Source: Hydrogenophaga crocea (GTDB lineage Bacteria > Pseudomonadota > Gammaproteobacteria > Burkholderiales > Burkholderiaceae_C). Taken from it: DNA of 64,000 bases. Position numbers and translations under genes: made by a program. A model generated the notes under the pieces. It was not told the origin of the DNA and did not search any database. It saw nothing but the letters and a program-made list of their open reading frames with translations. The stretch covers positions 4,382,001 through 4,446,000 of the forward strand of contig NZ_CP049989.1 of the NCBI RefSeq assembly GCF_011388215.1, read 5' to 3'. Of this stretch, positions 19,192 through 30,632 are shown piece after piece; within the stretch, counting starts at the first letter, position 1; each line of letters starts with the position of its first letter.

Positions 19192-19947
19192 ATGAAGAAG
19201 ATCCTTCTGGCCCTCGCCCTGAGCCTGGGTGTGAGCGGTGCCGCACTGGCCGCCGGTGGCGGCATTCCGCTGGACCGCGCGCCCCAGCGCACCAACGACA
19301 TGGCCGCCCTGCAAAACGGCGCCAAGCTGTTCGTCAACTACTGCCTGAACTGCCACTCGGCCGCGTTCATGCGCTACAACCGCCTGCGCGACATCGGGCT
19401 GACGGACAAGCAGATCGCCGAGAACCTGACCTTCGCCACCGACAAGATCGGCGACACCATGAAGGCGGCCATCGATCCCAAGCTGGCCAAGGACTGGTTC
19501 GGCAAGAACCCGCCCGACCTGACGCTGGTGGCGCGTTCGCGCTCGAGCAGCGCCGGCAGCGGCCCCGACTACCTCTACACGCTGCTGCGCAGCTACTACC
19601 GCGACGAGACCAAGCCGACCGGCTGGAACAACAAGGCCTTCCCGAACATCGGCATGCCGCACCCGCTGTGGGAGCTGCAGGGCGAGCGCGCCCCGGTCTA
19701 CAAGAAGGTTGAAAGCCATGGCCACGAGACCGAGGTGCTGACCGGCTGGACCCAGGTCAAGCCCGGCAAGCTGACTCAGGCCCAGTACGACCAGAACGTG
19801 GGCGACCTCGTGGCTTACCTGCAGTGGATGGCCGAACCCGCGGCCAACACCCGCGTGCGCCTGGGCGTCTGGGTGCTCATCTTCCTCGGGTTCTTCACCG
19901 TGGTCGCCTGGCGTCTGAACGCCGCGTACTGGAAAGACGTCAAGTAA
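19192..19947 (+). CDS. petC: Ubiquinol-cytochrome c reductase, cytochrome c1 subunit
   Basis: Heme c subunit of bc1. Seen: Sec signal peptide (about 20 residues, cleavage after ALA), heme-binding CLNCH within FVNYCLNCHSAAFMRYNRL, NPPDLTLVARSRS, a distal Met candidate in NIGMPHPLWELQG, and a C-terminal anchor WVLIFLGFFTVVAWRLNAAYW followed by a short positive tail. Length 251 aa is normal for betaproteobacteria. GGAG lies upstream of the start. The following 107-base gap has two inverted repeats without T-tails. Confidence 0.96.
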   Translation: MKKILLALALSLGVSGAALAAGGGIPLDRAPQRTNDMAALQNGAKLFVNYCLNCHSAAFMRYNRLRDIGLTDKQIAENLTFATDKIGDTMKAAIDPKLAKDWFGKNPPDLTLVARSRSSSAGSGPDYLYTLLRSYYRDETKPTGWNNKAFPNIGMPHPLWELQGERAPVYKKVESHGHETEVLTGWTQVKPGKLTQAQYDQNVGDLVAYLQWMAEPAANTRVRLGVWVLIFLGFFTVVAWRLNAAYWKDVK

Positions 19948-20054
19948 GCCCTGGTGCTGGCGCGCGATCCGCGCCGGCTCCCGCCCACAGTGGCCTGCGG
20001 TGCCGGACCGGCACAAACGCATGCCACTGTTTTCTGTTTCAGGAGACGCCAATC

Positions 20055-20666
20055 ATGATGGTCTTGTACTCGGGTACCACCTGCCCCTATTCGCACCGCT
20101 GCCGCTTCGTGCTGTTCGAAAAAGGGATGGACTTCGAGATCCGCGACGTGGACTTGTACAACAAGCCCGAAGACATCAGCGTGATGAACCCCTACGGCCA
20201 GGTGCCCATCCTGGTCGAGCGCGACCTCATCCTGTACGAGTCGAACATCATCAACGAGTACATCGACGAGCGCTTCCCGCACCCGCAGCTCATGCCCGGC
20301 GACCCGGTGGACCGCGCGCGCGTGCGCCTGTTCCTGCTCAACTTCGAGAAGGAGCTGTTCACGCACGTGTCCGTGCTCGAGTCGCGCAGCAGCAAGGGCA
20401 ACGACAAGGCGCTCGAGAAGGCCCGTTCGCACATCCGCGACCGCCTGACGCAGCTCGCCCCCGTGTTCATGAAGAACAAGTACATGCTGGGCGACAACTT
20501 CTCGATGCTCGACGTCGCGATCGCGCCGCTGCTGTGGCGCCTCGACTTCTACGGCATCGAGCTGAGCAAGAACGCCGCGCCGCTGCTCAAGTACGCCGAG
20601 CGCATCTTCTCGCGCCCGGCCTACATCGAGGCGCTGACCCCGTCCGAGAAGGTCATGCGCAAGTAA
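20055..20666 (+). CDS. sspA: Stringent starvation protein A
   Basis: GST-fold protein that binds RNA polymerase and is linked to stationary-phase and acid responses in E. coli. Seen: thioredoxin-like N-terminus VLYSGTTCPYSHRCRFVLFE, conserved NPYGQVPILVERDLILYES, NEYIDERFPHPQLMP, and the helical C-terminal domain with MLGDNFSMLDVAIAPLLWRL. 203 aa is typical. AGGAG stands 9 bases before the first ATG; a second ATG follows directly. Adjacent to sspB in the conserved petABC-sspAB order. Confidence 0.95.
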   Translation: MMVLYSGTTCPYSHRCRFVLFEKGMDFEIRDVDLYNKPEDISVMNPYGQVPILVERDLILYESNIINEYIDERFPHPQLMPGDPVDRARVRLFLLNFEKELFTHVSVLESRSSKGNDKALEKARSHIRDRLTQLAPVFMKNKYMLGDNFSMLDVAIAPLLWRLDFYGIELSKNAAPLLKYAERIFSRPAYIEALTPSEKVMRK

Positions 20667-20676
20667 GGCGCTCGCC

Positions 20677-21153
20677 ATGAGCCTTCCCGAAGCGCCCGTC
20701 CCATCCACGCGCCCCTACCTGATCCGGGCGCTGTACGAGTGGTGCAGCGAGAACGGCTTCTCGCCCTACATCGCGGTGCACGTGGACGCCTCGGTGCAGG
20801 TGCCCATGGAGTACGTGAAGAACGGCGAGATCGTGCTCAACGTGAGCATGGACGCCACCAACGGCCTGCGCCTGGGCAACGAGTTCATCGAGTTCAAGGC
20901 CCGCTTCGGCGGCATCGCGCGCGACATCGTGGTGCCGGTCACGCACGTGATCGCCATCTACGCGCGCGAGAACGGGCAGGGCATGGCCTTTCCCGCGCCG
21001 GCGCCGATCGCCGCGGGGGTGGAGACTCCGGCACCCGCCGCGCCGGCCACGCCGCTGCGCGCCGTCACGCCCGATTCGCCAGCCACCGAGCCTGGCGACG
21101 GCGGCGATGGCCCGCGCCCTGGTGGCCGTCCGCAGCTCAAACGCGTGAAGTGA
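20677..21153 (+). CDS. sspB: ClpXP protease specificity-enhancing factor SspB
   Basis: Adaptor that delivers ssrA-tagged and other substrates to ClpXP. Seen: the folded substrate-binding domain (residues 5-100: RPYLIRALYEWCSENGFSPY, GEIVLNVSMDATNGLRLGNE, FGGIARDIVVPVTHVIAIYA), a flexible Ala/Pro-rich linker, and the C-terminal ClpX-binding motif RPQLKRVK. Length 158 aa. It starts 10 bases after sspA. An SspB substrate source would be tmRNA-tagged proteins; ssrA itself is not in the window. Confidence 0.94.
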   Translation: MSLPEAPVPSTRPYLIRALYEWCSENGFSPYIAVHVDASVQVPMEYVKNGEIVLNVSMDATNGLRLGNEFIEFKARFGGIARDIVVPVTHVIAIYARENGQGMAFPAPAPIAAGVETPAPAAPATPLRAVTPDSPATEPGDGGDGPRPGGRPQLKRVK

Positions 21154-21194
21154 CCGGCGGCGCCGCGCGCCCTCGGCGCGCGCCCGGGCTTCTC

Positions 21195-21200
21195 TAGAAT
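21195..21200 (+). promoter_or_regulatory. possible -10 element of tRNA-Thr
   Basis: TAGAAT 12 bases before the tRNA-Thr 5' end, a fitting distance for a tRNA promoter. No recognisable -35 in the upstream GC-rich sequence. Confidence 0.35.
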
Positions 21201-21211
21201 GGCCGTCCCGT

Positions 21212-21287
21212 GCCGCTTTAGCTCAGTTGGTAGAGCACTCGCCTTGTAAGCGATAGGTCGTCCGTTCGATTCGGACAAGCGGCACCA
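21212..21287 (+). tRNA. tRNA-Thr (anticodon UGU)
   Basis: Full 76-base cloverleaf with encoded CCA. Acceptor GCCGCTT pairs with AAGCGGC over 7 bp; D arm GCTC/GAGC; anticodon loop CTTGTAA with TGT at 21245-21247; T arm GTCCG-TTCGATT-CGGAC. The top pair of the anticodon stem (27-43) is a C-U mismatch; the other four pairs are intact. It stands alone between sspB and the DUF721 gene. Confidence 0.95.
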
Positions 21288-21309
21288 CCCGACCCCCACC
21301 CGCGCGGGC

Positions 21310-21624
21310 TCATCGCCCCGGCACTTGGACCTTGATGCGGATTGCGCTAACCTGCGCCCCGTTTTCCGCCAGCACCTCGCGCATCGCGGGCAGCAGCTGA
21401 CGCAGCTTCGCAGCGGCGGCGGCGTTGCCCACCAGCAGGCACCACTCGCCATCGCCCCAGGGCCCGGGCGCCACCTGCTGGCGCAGCCCGGCGGGCATCA
21501 GAGGGCGCACCAGGGACAGGCAGCGTTGCGAGGCTTCGGCGCGCTCGCGCAGCAAGGCCAGCGTGGGGGCGGCACCCACGGCCTCCTGCAGGCTGAGGAA
21601 CGAGGGCGAACGGTGAGCGGGCAT
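21310..21624 (-). CDS. DciA-like protein (DUF721)
   Basis: Protein of 104 aa resembling short DUF721/DciA proteins, which load the replicative helicase DnaB in bacteria lacking DnaC. Seen: a helical N-terminus with LALLRERAEASQRCLSLVRP, the segment VAPGPWGDGEWCLLVGNAAA, and KLRQLLPAMREVLAENG followed by a closing beta strand AIRIKVQV, fitting the KH-like DciA core. Position next to M23 peptidase and secA agrees with DciA context in other betaproteobacteria. The call rests on pattern resemblance; an unrelated small protein is possible. Confidence 0.6.
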   Translation of the reverse strand: MPAHRSPSFLSLQEAVGAAPTLALLRERAEASQRCLSLVRPLMPAGLRQQVAPGPWGDGEWCLLVGNAAAAAKLRQLLPAMREVLAENGAQVSAIRIKVQVPGR

Positions 21625-21686
21625 GGCGCGATTTTCGCCCAGGCCCCGCCGGCAGCAGGGCCCGGGGCCCGCGAAAGGACAAGGAC

Positions 21687-22640
21687 GTGCACATCATCAT
21701 CACCGACGCCTGGCTGGCGCGTCGCCAGGCCCTTCACCTCAACGGCTGGAAGCTGATCGGCGCGGCCGTGCTGGCCGTGCTGCTGCTGATGTTCGGCGCC
21801 GTGGCGACCTACCACTGGGTGTTCCTCGAAGGCATCCGGCGCGGCTGGCCCGGCTTCGAATCGGTGGCCCGGCTGGTGCACCGCGACAACGCTGGCGACC
21901 GCGACGCCTACCTGCGCGCCAACCTCGACGCCATGGCGCGCAAGCTCGGCGAGATGCAGGCCCGGCTGATGCAGATCGACGCGCTGGGCGAACGCGTGTC
22001 GGGCCTCGCGGGCCTGGAGCCCGCGCAGTCGCGCCCGCCCTTGCCCGGCTCGGGCGGCGCCCTGGTGGCGAACCGATCGCTCACGCTGGAAGAACTTTCG
22101 CGCGAACTCGACGCGCTCGACGCGGGCAGTGGCGCACGGGTCGACTGGCTCACGGCCATCGAGTCGCGCCTGTTCGACCAGAAGATCCAGCGCTCGATGG
22201 TGCCCACCGAAGAGCCCGTGGTGGGCGTGCGCCCGGGCTCGCCCTTCGGTTTCCGCATCGACCCCATCACCGGCCAGTCGGCCCTGCACACCGGTCTCGA
22301 CTTTCCCGCCGACATCGGCACGCCCATCCTGGCCGCGGCGGGCGGCGTGGTGATCGCCCAGGAATTCCATCCCGCGTACGGCAACCTGGTCGAGATCGAC
22401 CACGGCAACAACCTGGTCACGCGCTACGCGCACGCCTCCAAGGTGCACGTGCAGAAGGGCGACATCGTGCGCCGCGGCCAGCGCATCGCCGATGTGGGCA
22501 ACAGCGGCCGCTCCACCGGCCCCCACCTGCACTTCGAGGTCTGGGTCGCGGGCGTGCCCCAGGATCCCCAGAAATTCCTGCGCGCGGGCGAGCAGCTGGC
22601 CCGCGGGGACGCCGCCGCCAAGGCCCCGGCCGGGCGCTGA
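21687..22640 (+). CDS. M23 family metallopeptidase, membrane-anchored
   Basis: Putative peptidoglycan endopeptidase or LytM factor (317 aa). Seen: a cytoplasmic N-terminal stretch, one TM helix (LIGAAVLAVLLLMFGAVATY, about residues 24-43), a helical periplasmic segment around 70-100, and a C-terminal LytM domain with zinc-site motifs FGFRIDPITG, HTGLDFPADIGTPI and GPHLHFEVW. The zinc ligands are all present, so it is probably active. GTG start at 21687 follows an AAGGAC-rich stretch. Its stop lies within the putative secA promoter. Confidence 0.88.
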   Translation: MHIIITDAWLARRQALHLNGWKLIGAAVLAVLLLMFGAVATYHWVFLEGIRRGWPGFESVARLVHRDNAGDRDAYLRANLDAMARKLGEMQARLMQIDALGERVSGLAGLEPAQSRPPLPGSGGALVANRSLTLEELSRELDALDAGSGARVDWLTAIESRLFDQKIQRSMVPTEEPVVGVRPGSPFGFRIDPITGQSALHTGLDFPADIGTPILAAAGGVVIAQEFHPAYGNLVEIDHGNNLVTRYAHASKVHVQKGDIVRRGQRIADVGNSGRSTGPHLHFEVWVAGVPQDPQKFLRAGEQLARGDAAAKAPAGR

Positions 22641-22666
22641 CGCGGCTCAGGCCCCCCGGCTAAAAT
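22637..22666 (+). promoter_or_regulatory. candidate secA promoter
   Basis: CTGACG at 22637-22642 and TAAAAT at 22661-22666 are separated by 18 bases; each matches four or more positions of the sigma-70 consensus. The -35 overlaps the stop codon of the M23 peptidase gene. Confidence 0.42.
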
Positions 22667-22735
22667 CGCCACTTCGCGCTTGAAAGCCGCGGGTCCGCCT
22701 GCATCTGCAACCGGCAATCCGCGTCCACCAGCCCC

Positions 22736-22803
22736 GGGCACGTCCGTGCCCCCTTGAACGACACCATCGTCCGCCCAGGTGCCCAGCGCCTGCCGCAGGC
22801 GCT
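22736..22803 (+). other. structured secA 5' leader
   Basis: Two inverted repeats lie in the leader between the candidate promoter and the secA ATG at 22809. The first is GGGCAC / GTGCCC at 22736-22751. The second is a perfect 8-bp stem AGCGCCTG / CAGGCGCT with a CCG loop at 22785-22803. It occupies the position where a ribosome-binding site should be, and no unpaired Shine-Dalgarno is visible. Confidence 0.5.
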
Positions 22804-22808
22804 TCAAC

Positions 22809-25550
<2,742 letters not shown>

Positions 25551-25592
25551 ATCCGCGGCGCCGCGTCGGCGCCCATCGCTTCGGAGACCTCC

Positions 25593-26840
25593 ATGCCCGT
25601 CCAGCTTCCTGTGCCGGTTGAAGCCGACCTGTTGCCCATCGCGGGCGTGCGCATCGGCATCGCCGAAGCCGGCATCCGCAAGGCCCACCGCAAAGACCTC
25701 ACGGTGTTCCTGCTCGACGAGGGATGCTCGGTGGGCGCGGTGTTCACGCGCAACCGCTACGCCGCTGCGCCGGTGCAGGTGTGCCGAGAGCACCTCGCGA
25801 GCGGGCAGGGCATTCGCGCCCTGGTGATCAACACCGGCAATGCCAACGCGGGCACAGGCGAGAGCGGCCTGGCGAACGCGCGCCAGACCTGCGTGGCGCT
25901 GGCGCGTTCGCTGCAACTGCACCACGAACAGGTGCTCCCCTTTTCCACTGGCGTGATCATGGAGCCGCTGCCCATGGACCGCCTGCTTGGCGGCCTGCCC
26001 GCGGCGCTCACGCACGCGGCGCAGCCGCAGCACGACAGCGGCGCCCACTGGCTGGCCGCGGCCCAGGGCATCATGACCACCGACACCGTGCCCAAGGCAG
26101 CCAGCGTGCGCTTCACGCTGGGCGGCCAGGCGGTGCAGGCCACGGGCATTGCCAAGGGCGCGGGCATGATCCGCCCCAACATGGCGACCATGCTGGGCTT
26201 CCTGGCCACCGACGCCGCGGTGTCGCCGGCGGTGGCGAACGAGCTGGCTCGCCGGCTGGCCGATGTGTCCTTCAACCGCGTGACCGTGGACGGCGACACC
26301 AGCACCAACGACTCCTTTGTGGTGATCGCCACCGGCTGCGCCGGCCATGCGCCGGTGACCGACCTGGCCAGCGCCGAGGGCCAGGCCCTGCTGGCCGCGC
26401 TGACGCCGCTGGCCCAGCGCCTGGCGCATGCGATCGTGCGCGACGGTGAGGGTGCGACCAAGTTCATCACCGTGCGCGTCGAAGGCGGCCGCAACGCCGA
26501 GGAATGCCTCAAGGCCGCGTATGCGGTCGCGCACTCGCCGCTGGTGAAGACCGCGTTCTTCGCGAGCGATCCCAACCTGGGCCGCATCCTCGCGGCCGTG
26601 GGCTATGCGGGCATCGACGACCTCGACGTGGGCGGTATCGATCTGTGGCTGGGCGACGTGCACGTGGTCACGCAGGGCGGCCGCCACCCGGCCTACCGCG
26701 AGGAAGACGGCCAGCGCGTGATGAAACCCGCGGAGATCACCGTGCGCATCGGCCTGGGCCGCGGCTCGGCGTGCGAGACCGTGTGGACCTGCGACTTCAG
26801 CCACGACTACGTGACCATCAACGCGGACTACCGTTCATGA
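25593..26840 (+). CDS. argJ: Bifunctional ornithine acetyltransferase / N-acetylglutamate synthase ArgJ
   Basis: Recycles acetyl from N-acetylornithine to glutamate in arginine synthesis, often also using acetyl-CoA. 415 aa. Seen: [46 protein letters not shown], and the self-cleavage site [20 protein letters not shown], where Thr199 becomes the N-terminal nucleophile of the beta chain. Then [14 protein letters not shown] and [14 protein letters not shown]. Whether it is mono- or bifunctional cannot be told from sequence alone. The stop overlaps the DUF815 gene by ATGA. Confidence 0.95.
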   Translation: MPVQLPVPVEADLLPIAGVRIGIAEAGIRKAHRKDLTVFLLDEGCSVGAVFTRNRYAAAPVQVCREHLASGQGIRALVINTGNANAGTGESGLANARQTCVALARSLQLHHEQVLPFSTGVIMEPLPMDRLLGGLPAALTHAAQPQHDSGAHWLAAAQGIMTTDTVPKAASVRFTLGGQAVQATGIAKGAGMIRPNMATMLGFLATDAAVSPAVANELARRLADVSFNRVTVDGDTSTNDSFVVIATGCAGHAPVTDLASAEGQALLAALTPLAQRLAHAIVRDGEGATKFITVRVEGGRNAEECLKAAYAVAHSPLVKTAFFASDPNLGRILAAVGYAGIDDLDVGGIDLWLGDVHVVTQGGRHPAYREEDGQRVMKPAEITVRIGLGRGSACETVWTCDFSHDYVTINADYRS

Positions 26841-27715
26841 ACCCGTCTTTCGAGCGCCTGCTGCAGCGGGCCGAAGCGCTGATCGACCGCATCGAGGCGG
26901 TGCTGCCGCAGCCGCTGGGCGAGCCCGACTGGGGCGCCTCGATCGCTTTCCGCTACCGAAAGCGCAGCAATGGGCACGGTGTGCTCGAGCCGGTGCGCCA
27001 CGTGGCCACCATCCGGCTCGAGGACCTCAAGGAGGTCGAGGGTCAGAAGGAGCGCATCCTGCGCAACACCGAGCATTTCGTGCAGGGCCTGCCGGCCAAC
27101 AACGTGCTGCTCACGGGCGCGCGTGGCACGGGCAAATCCTCGCTCGTGAAGGCCTGCCTCAACGCGTTCGCCGACCGCGGGCTGCGCCTGATCGAGGTCG
27201 ACAAGGCCGAACTCGTGGACCTGCCCGACATCGTGGAACTCGTTGCCGCGCGTCCCGAGAAGTTCATCGTCTATTGCGACGACCTGAGCTTCGAGGACGG
27301 CGAGCCCGGCTACAAGGCGCTCAAGTCCATCCTCGACGGCTCGGTGTCGGCCTCGAGCGCCAACGTGCTGATCTACGCCACCAGCAACCGGCGCCACCTG
27401 CTGCCTGAGTACATGAAGGAGAACCTCAGCTACACGCACACCGCTGACGGCGAGGTGCACCCGGGCGAGGTGGTGGAGGAAAAGATCTCGCTGTCCGAGC
27501 GCTTCGGGCTCTGGATCAGCTTCTATCCCTTCAGCCAGGACGAGTACCTGAGCATCGTGGCGCAATGGCTCTCATCGTTCGGCGTGTCGCCGGCAGCCAT
27601 CGAGGCGGCGCGTCCGCAAGCGCTGGTGTGGGCGCTGGAGCGCGGCTCGCGCAGCGGCCGCGTGGCGCAGCAGTTTGCCCGCGACTATGCGGGCTCGCAC
27701 GGCCCCGTGGTATGA
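26837..27715 (+). CDS. AAA+ ATPase of the DUF815 family
   Basis: Predicted P-loop ATPase (292 aa) of unknown function. Seen: an N-terminal helical region, then [20 protein letters not shown], Walker [19 protein letters not shown], Walker B-like [20 protein letters not shown], sensor-like [20 protein letters not shown] and the C-terminal [18 protein letters not shown]. These match DUF815 proteins, which are widespread but not functionally characterised as far as I know. Translational overlaps with argJ upstream and mutT downstream (ATGA on both sides) indicate one transcript. Confidence 0.85.
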   Translation: MNPSFERLLQRAEALIDRIEAVLPQPLGEPDWGASIAFRYRKRSNGHGVLEPVRHVATIRLEDLKEVEGQKERILRNTEHFVQGLPANNVLLTGARGTGKSSLVKACLNAFADRGLRLIEVDKAELVDLPDIVELVAARPEKFIVYCDDLSFEDGEPGYKALKSILDGSVSASSANVLIYATSNRRHLLPEYMKENLSYTHTADGEVHPGEVVEEKISLSERFGLWISFYPFSQDEYLSIVAQWLSSFGVSPAAIEAARPQALVWALERGSRSGRVAQQFARDYAGSHGPVV

Positions 27716-28167
27716 GCGCCGAGGTGCTGGTGGTCGACGGCGGCCGCACCGCCGACCAGGCCGGGCGCCCCGTGACCGAAGTGGCGGTGGGCGTGCTCAT
27801 CGATGCCCAGGGCCGTTTTCTGCTGACCTCGCGTCCTCCCGGCAAGGTGTACGCGGGCTATTGGGAGTTTCCGGGCGGCAAGCTCGAGGCCGGCGAGAGC
27901 GTGGAAGAGGCCTTGCGGCGCGAACTGATCGAAGAGATCGGGGTGTGCATCGGCCCCGCGCACGCCTGGCGCACGCAACTGGTCGACTACCCCCATGCGC
28001 TGGTGCGGCTCCACTTCTGCAAGGTGTACGCATGGAGCGGGGAACTCCAGATGCACGAAGGCCAGCAGTTCAGCTGGGAGCGGCTGCCGGTGCAATGCGC
28101 GCCGGTGCTGGCGGGCACCGTGCCGGTGCTGCGCTGGCTCGAAGAAGAAGCAGCGGCGCCGCGCTGA
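27712..28167 (+). CDS. mutT: MutT-like Nudix hydrolase (8-oxo-dGTP diphosphatase)
   Basis: Sanitises the nucleotide pool by hydrolysing 8-oxo-dGTP. 151 aa. Seen: TEVAVGVLIDAQGRFLLTSR, the YWEFPGGKLEAGESVEEAL start and RRELIEEIGV end of the Nudix box (GX5EX7REUXEEXGU satisfied), then YPHALVRLHFCKVYAW. PGGK with the preceding WEF and the length favour MutT over other Nudix families. It begins inside the DUF815 stop and converges with yacG 10 bases downstream. Confidence 0.9.
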   Translation: MSAEVLVVDGGRTADQAGRPVTEVAVGVLIDAQGRFLLTSRPPGKVYAGYWEFPGGKLEAGESVEEALRRELIEEIGVCIGPAHAWRTQLVDYPHALVRLHFCKVYAWSGELQMHEGQQFSWERLPVQCAPVLAGTVPVLRWLEEEAAAPR

Positions 28168-28177
28168 GCCGGGCGGC

Positions 28178-28372
28178 TCAGCTTTTCTCGAAGTCCGGAT
28201 CGCTCTGGCCTTCGCGCTCGGGCATGGCGTACGAGCCGCTCGCCCAGGCCCCCAGGTCCTGCTGCTTGCAGCGTTCGCTGCAGAAGGGCCGCCAGCGGTT
28301 GCGCGGTGCGTAGACGCTGTCGCCGCCACAGGCGGGGCAGGTGACCACGCGTTCCTCGGGCGCGCTGCTCAT
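28178..28372 (-). CDS. yacG: DNA gyrase inhibitor YacG (zinc finger)
   Basis: Small zinc protein (64 aa); in E. coli YacG binds GyrB and inhibits gyrase. Seen: the treble-clef cysteines in CPACGG and FCSERCKQQDLGAWASG, spaced as in the family, and an acidic C-terminus. It lies directly after zapD on the minus strand, the standard position in the pilBCD-coaE-zapD-yacG cluster. Confidence 0.93.
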   Translation of the reverse strand: MSSAPEERVVTCPACGGDSVYAPRNRWRPFCSERCKQQDLGAWASGSYAMPEREGQSDPDFEKS

Positions 28373-28376
28373 GGCC

Positions 28377-29132
28377 TCAGGCGCACAGGGTCAGCTCGAA
28401 GCTGCCGTCTTCGCCCGCAGGGTGCAGGCGGTGGTCCTCGCCCAGGCGCATGAGACGCACCGAGAACATCAGGCGGTTGCCGCTGATCTCGGGGATCAGG
28501 CCGGGCGTGGGATCGATGCGCAGGCGCAGAAGCTGGAAGCTGCGGCCCTGCGGCAGGTTCTGCTGGTACTGGCCGCCCACGGCCACCACCTTTTGCGGCG
28601 TGCCGGTGTCGCGCATCATCTTGAGCAGCAGCACCAGCGCCTCGGCCAGCGGGGCCAGCGATTGCGCCCACGCGGCCAGCTCGGCCTGCCGCTGCGCGGC
28701 GGGCAGGTGCTGCCAGTGGAAGTAGGCCGGCAGATCGAATTCGCAGGTGCCACCGGGGATGCCGATGCGGCTGCGGATGGCCATGAGCCAGTCGTTCTCG
28801 GTGAGCGCGTGCCCTGGCTTGCCGGCGTTCTCGGCGATCTGGTTGAAGCAGTGATCGAGCTGGCCGATCACCGTGTCGAGCGCCTGTTCGGAGATCGCGG
28901 GGTTGCCGCGGTAGCCGTTGAGGGTCTGCTTGTGGCGATCGAGGTCCTTGAGCACGTCCGACTTCATGTCGGCCCGCGAAGCCACGTCCATGATCTCGAA
29001 CAGCGTCTGGATGGCGTAGTGGTGATCGAGCGCGTGCTCGCGGGGCACCAGCAGCGCCAGGCGCTTGAACAGCTGCTCAAGCCGCAGGTAGGTGCGGATG
29101 CGTTCGTTGAAGGGGTATTCGTACAGGATCAC
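28377..29132 (-). CDS. zapD: Cell division protein ZapD
   Basis: Cytoplasmic protein that cross-links FtsZ filaments at the Z ring (251 aa, all-helical N-terminal half). Seen: ILYEYPFNERIRTYLRLEQL at the start, then LDHHYAIQTLFEIMDVASRA, YRGNPAISEQALDTVI, and a C-terminal beta domain with LPQGRSFQLLRLRIDP. Start chosen at GTG 29132, which gives the family N-terminus; the upstream in-frame codons belong to the coaE region. The stop is 4 bases before yacG. Confidence 0.93.
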   Translation of the reverse strand: MILYEYPFNERIRTYLRLEQLFKRLALLVPREHALDHHYAIQTLFEIMDVASRADMKSDVLKDLDRHKQTLNGYRGNPAISEQALDTVIGQLDHCFNQIAENAGKPGHALTENDWLMAIRSRIGIPGGTCEFDLPAYFHWQHLPAAQRQAELAAWAQSLAPLAEALVLLLKMMRDTGTPQKVVAVGGQYQQNLPQGRSFQLLRLRIDPTPGLIPEISGNRLMFSVRLMRLGEDHRLHPAGEDGSFELTLCA

Positions 29133-29175
29133 GGGCTTGATCGCAGGGCGGGGCCCAAGAGCGGTGGCTGGGCGA

Positions 29176-29781
29176 TCATAGCCCGAAGCGCGAGGACAGC
29201 CGGTCGATATCGGCATGCAGCCGGTCGAGGTCGTCCGCATCGTTGAACAGCACCAGATCGGCCGCGGCCAGGCGCCGCGCGCGAGACGCCTGCTGGTGGA
29301 TCACGGCCCGGATGGTGTCGTCGTCCCAGCCACTGCGCGCACGCACGCGCCGCAACTGGGTGCTTTCGCTGCAGTCCACCACCAGCACACGGTCGAGCTG
29401 GGGCCGCCAGCGCGGCGATTCGACCAGCAGCGGCACGTCGAACACCACGCAGCGCGCCCGGTTTCGGGCCACCTGTTGCGCGATGCCCGCGGCCACGATG
29501 GGGTGCACGATGGCTTCGAGGCGCTGCCGCGCCGACGGATCGCTGAACACGCGTTCGCGCATGGCCGCGCGGTTCAAGGCGCCCTCGGCATCGATGAAGG
29601 CATCCCCGAAGGCTGCGCGAATCGCGTCGATGGCTGCACCGCCCGCGGCCGTGCTCTGGCGGGACAGGGCGTCCGCGTCGACCACCTCGGCGCCGCGCGC
29701 CTGCAGCCGCGCCGCGACCGTGCTCTTGCCGCTGCCGATGCCGCCGGTGAGCCCGAGCCGCCAGGGAAGCGGCGGCTTCAC
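29176..29781 (-). CDS. coaE: Dephospho-CoA kinase
   Basis: Final step of CoA synthesis: phosphorylates dephospho-CoA at the 3' hydroxyl. 201 aa. Seen: P-loop RLGLTGGIGSGKSTVAARL, the DADALSRQST motif, FDVPLLVES, and the lid region RVRARSGWDDDTIRAVIHQQ. The GTG start at 29781 overlaps the pilD stop (GTGA), so it is coupled to pilD; continuing upstream in frame gives pilD shadow. Confidence 0.95.
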   Translation of the reverse strand: MKPPLPWRLGLTGGIGSGKSTVAARLQARGAEVVDADALSRQSTAAGGAAIDAIRAAFGDAFIDAEGALNRAAMRERVFSDPSARQRLEAIVHPIVAAGIAQQVARNRARCVVFDVPLLVESPRWRPQLDRVLVVDCSESTQLRRVRARSGWDDDTIRAVIHQQASRARRLAAADLVLFNDADDLDRLHADIDRLSSRFGL

Positions 29782-30632
29782 AGGCCCACGGCCGCGAGGA
29801 TGGCGCGCGGCCCGAACAGCATGGCCGTGATGCCGCCGAGCGCCAGGAAGGGGCCGAAGGGCACGTAGCCGCCTTCGCGCAGCCGGCCCACCAGCTTGAT
29901 GCCGATGCCAACGACGGCACCCAGCACCGAGGCCATCAGGATGATGGGCACCAGGGCCTGCCAGCCGAACCAGGCCCCCAGGGCGGCGAACAGCTTGAAA
30001 TCGCCATGGCCCATGCCCTCCTTGCCGGTGAGCAGCTTGAAGACCCAGTAGATGAGCCAGAGCGACAGGTAGCCCGCGACCGCGCCCCACACCGCATCGG
30101 TCAACGGCACGCTCATGAGGCCGGCCGCCGAGAGCACCAGGCCTGCCCACAGCAGCGGCAGCGTGATGTCGTCGGGCAGCAGGGTGGTGTCCCAGTCGAT
30201 GCCGGCGAGCGCCAGCAGGGCCGCGGCGAAACCGCACCAGGCCAGCGCCGTGACACCCAGCCCCCACTGCCACCCCACCCAGGCGAACAGCGCACCGGTC
30301 GTGAGTTCGACCAGCGGATAACGGATGCCGATGCCGTGCCCGCACTGGCTGCAGCGGCCGCGCAGCAGCGCGTAGCTGAGCACGGGAATGTTTTCGTGCC
30401 AGCGGATCGTGTGACCGCAATGGGGACAGGCGGACCGGGGCACGAGCAGGTTGTAGGCCTTCTCTTCGGCTGCCTCGCTGTCGTGGCCCTGCAGTTCGGC
30501 GCACTCGCGCGCCCACTGCCGTTCCATCATCCGGGGCAGGCGGTGGATCACCACGTTGAGAAAACTGCCTACCAGCAGTCCGAGCAAACCCAGCAACGCC
30601 CCGGCGGGCGCGCCCGCGGCCATCTCGACCAT
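29778..30632 (-). CDS. pilD: Type IV prepilin peptidase/methylase PilD
   Basis: Inner-membrane aspartyl protease and N-methylase that matures prepilins and pseudopilins. 284 aa. Seen: GSFLNVVIHRLPRMMERQ, the paired CPHC / CSQC zinc-type motifs (residues about 70-100) in the cytoplasmic loop, the catalytic Asp in GIDWDTTLLPDDI and in the GxGD motif GMGHGDFKL, and about eight TM segments. It shares a base with the pilC stop (TGATG). Confidence 0.95.
   Translation of the reverse strand: MVEMAAGAPAGALLGLLGLLVGSFLNVVIHRLPRMMERQWARECAELQGHDSEAAEEKAYNLLVPRSACPHCGHTIRWHENIPVLSYALLRGRCSQCGHGIGIRYPLVELTTGALFAWVGWQWGLGVTALAWCGFAAALLALAGIDWDTTLLPDDITLPLLWAGLVLSAAGLMSVPLTDAVWGAVAGYLSLWLIYWVFKLLTGKEGMGHGDFKLFAALGAWFGWQALVPIILMASVLGAVVGIGIKLVGRLREGGYVPFGPFLALGGITAMLFGPRAILAAVGL

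Noticed and set aside
19948..20054. Terminator between petC and sspA
   Set aside because: Two inverted repeats (GGCGCG/CGCGCC and GTGCCGG/CCGGCAC) are present but neither is followed by T-residues; the gap may be transcribed through.
25555..25580. GGCGCC inverted repeat after secA as a terminator
   Set aside because: The arms are short and no T-tract follows; argJ begins close by.
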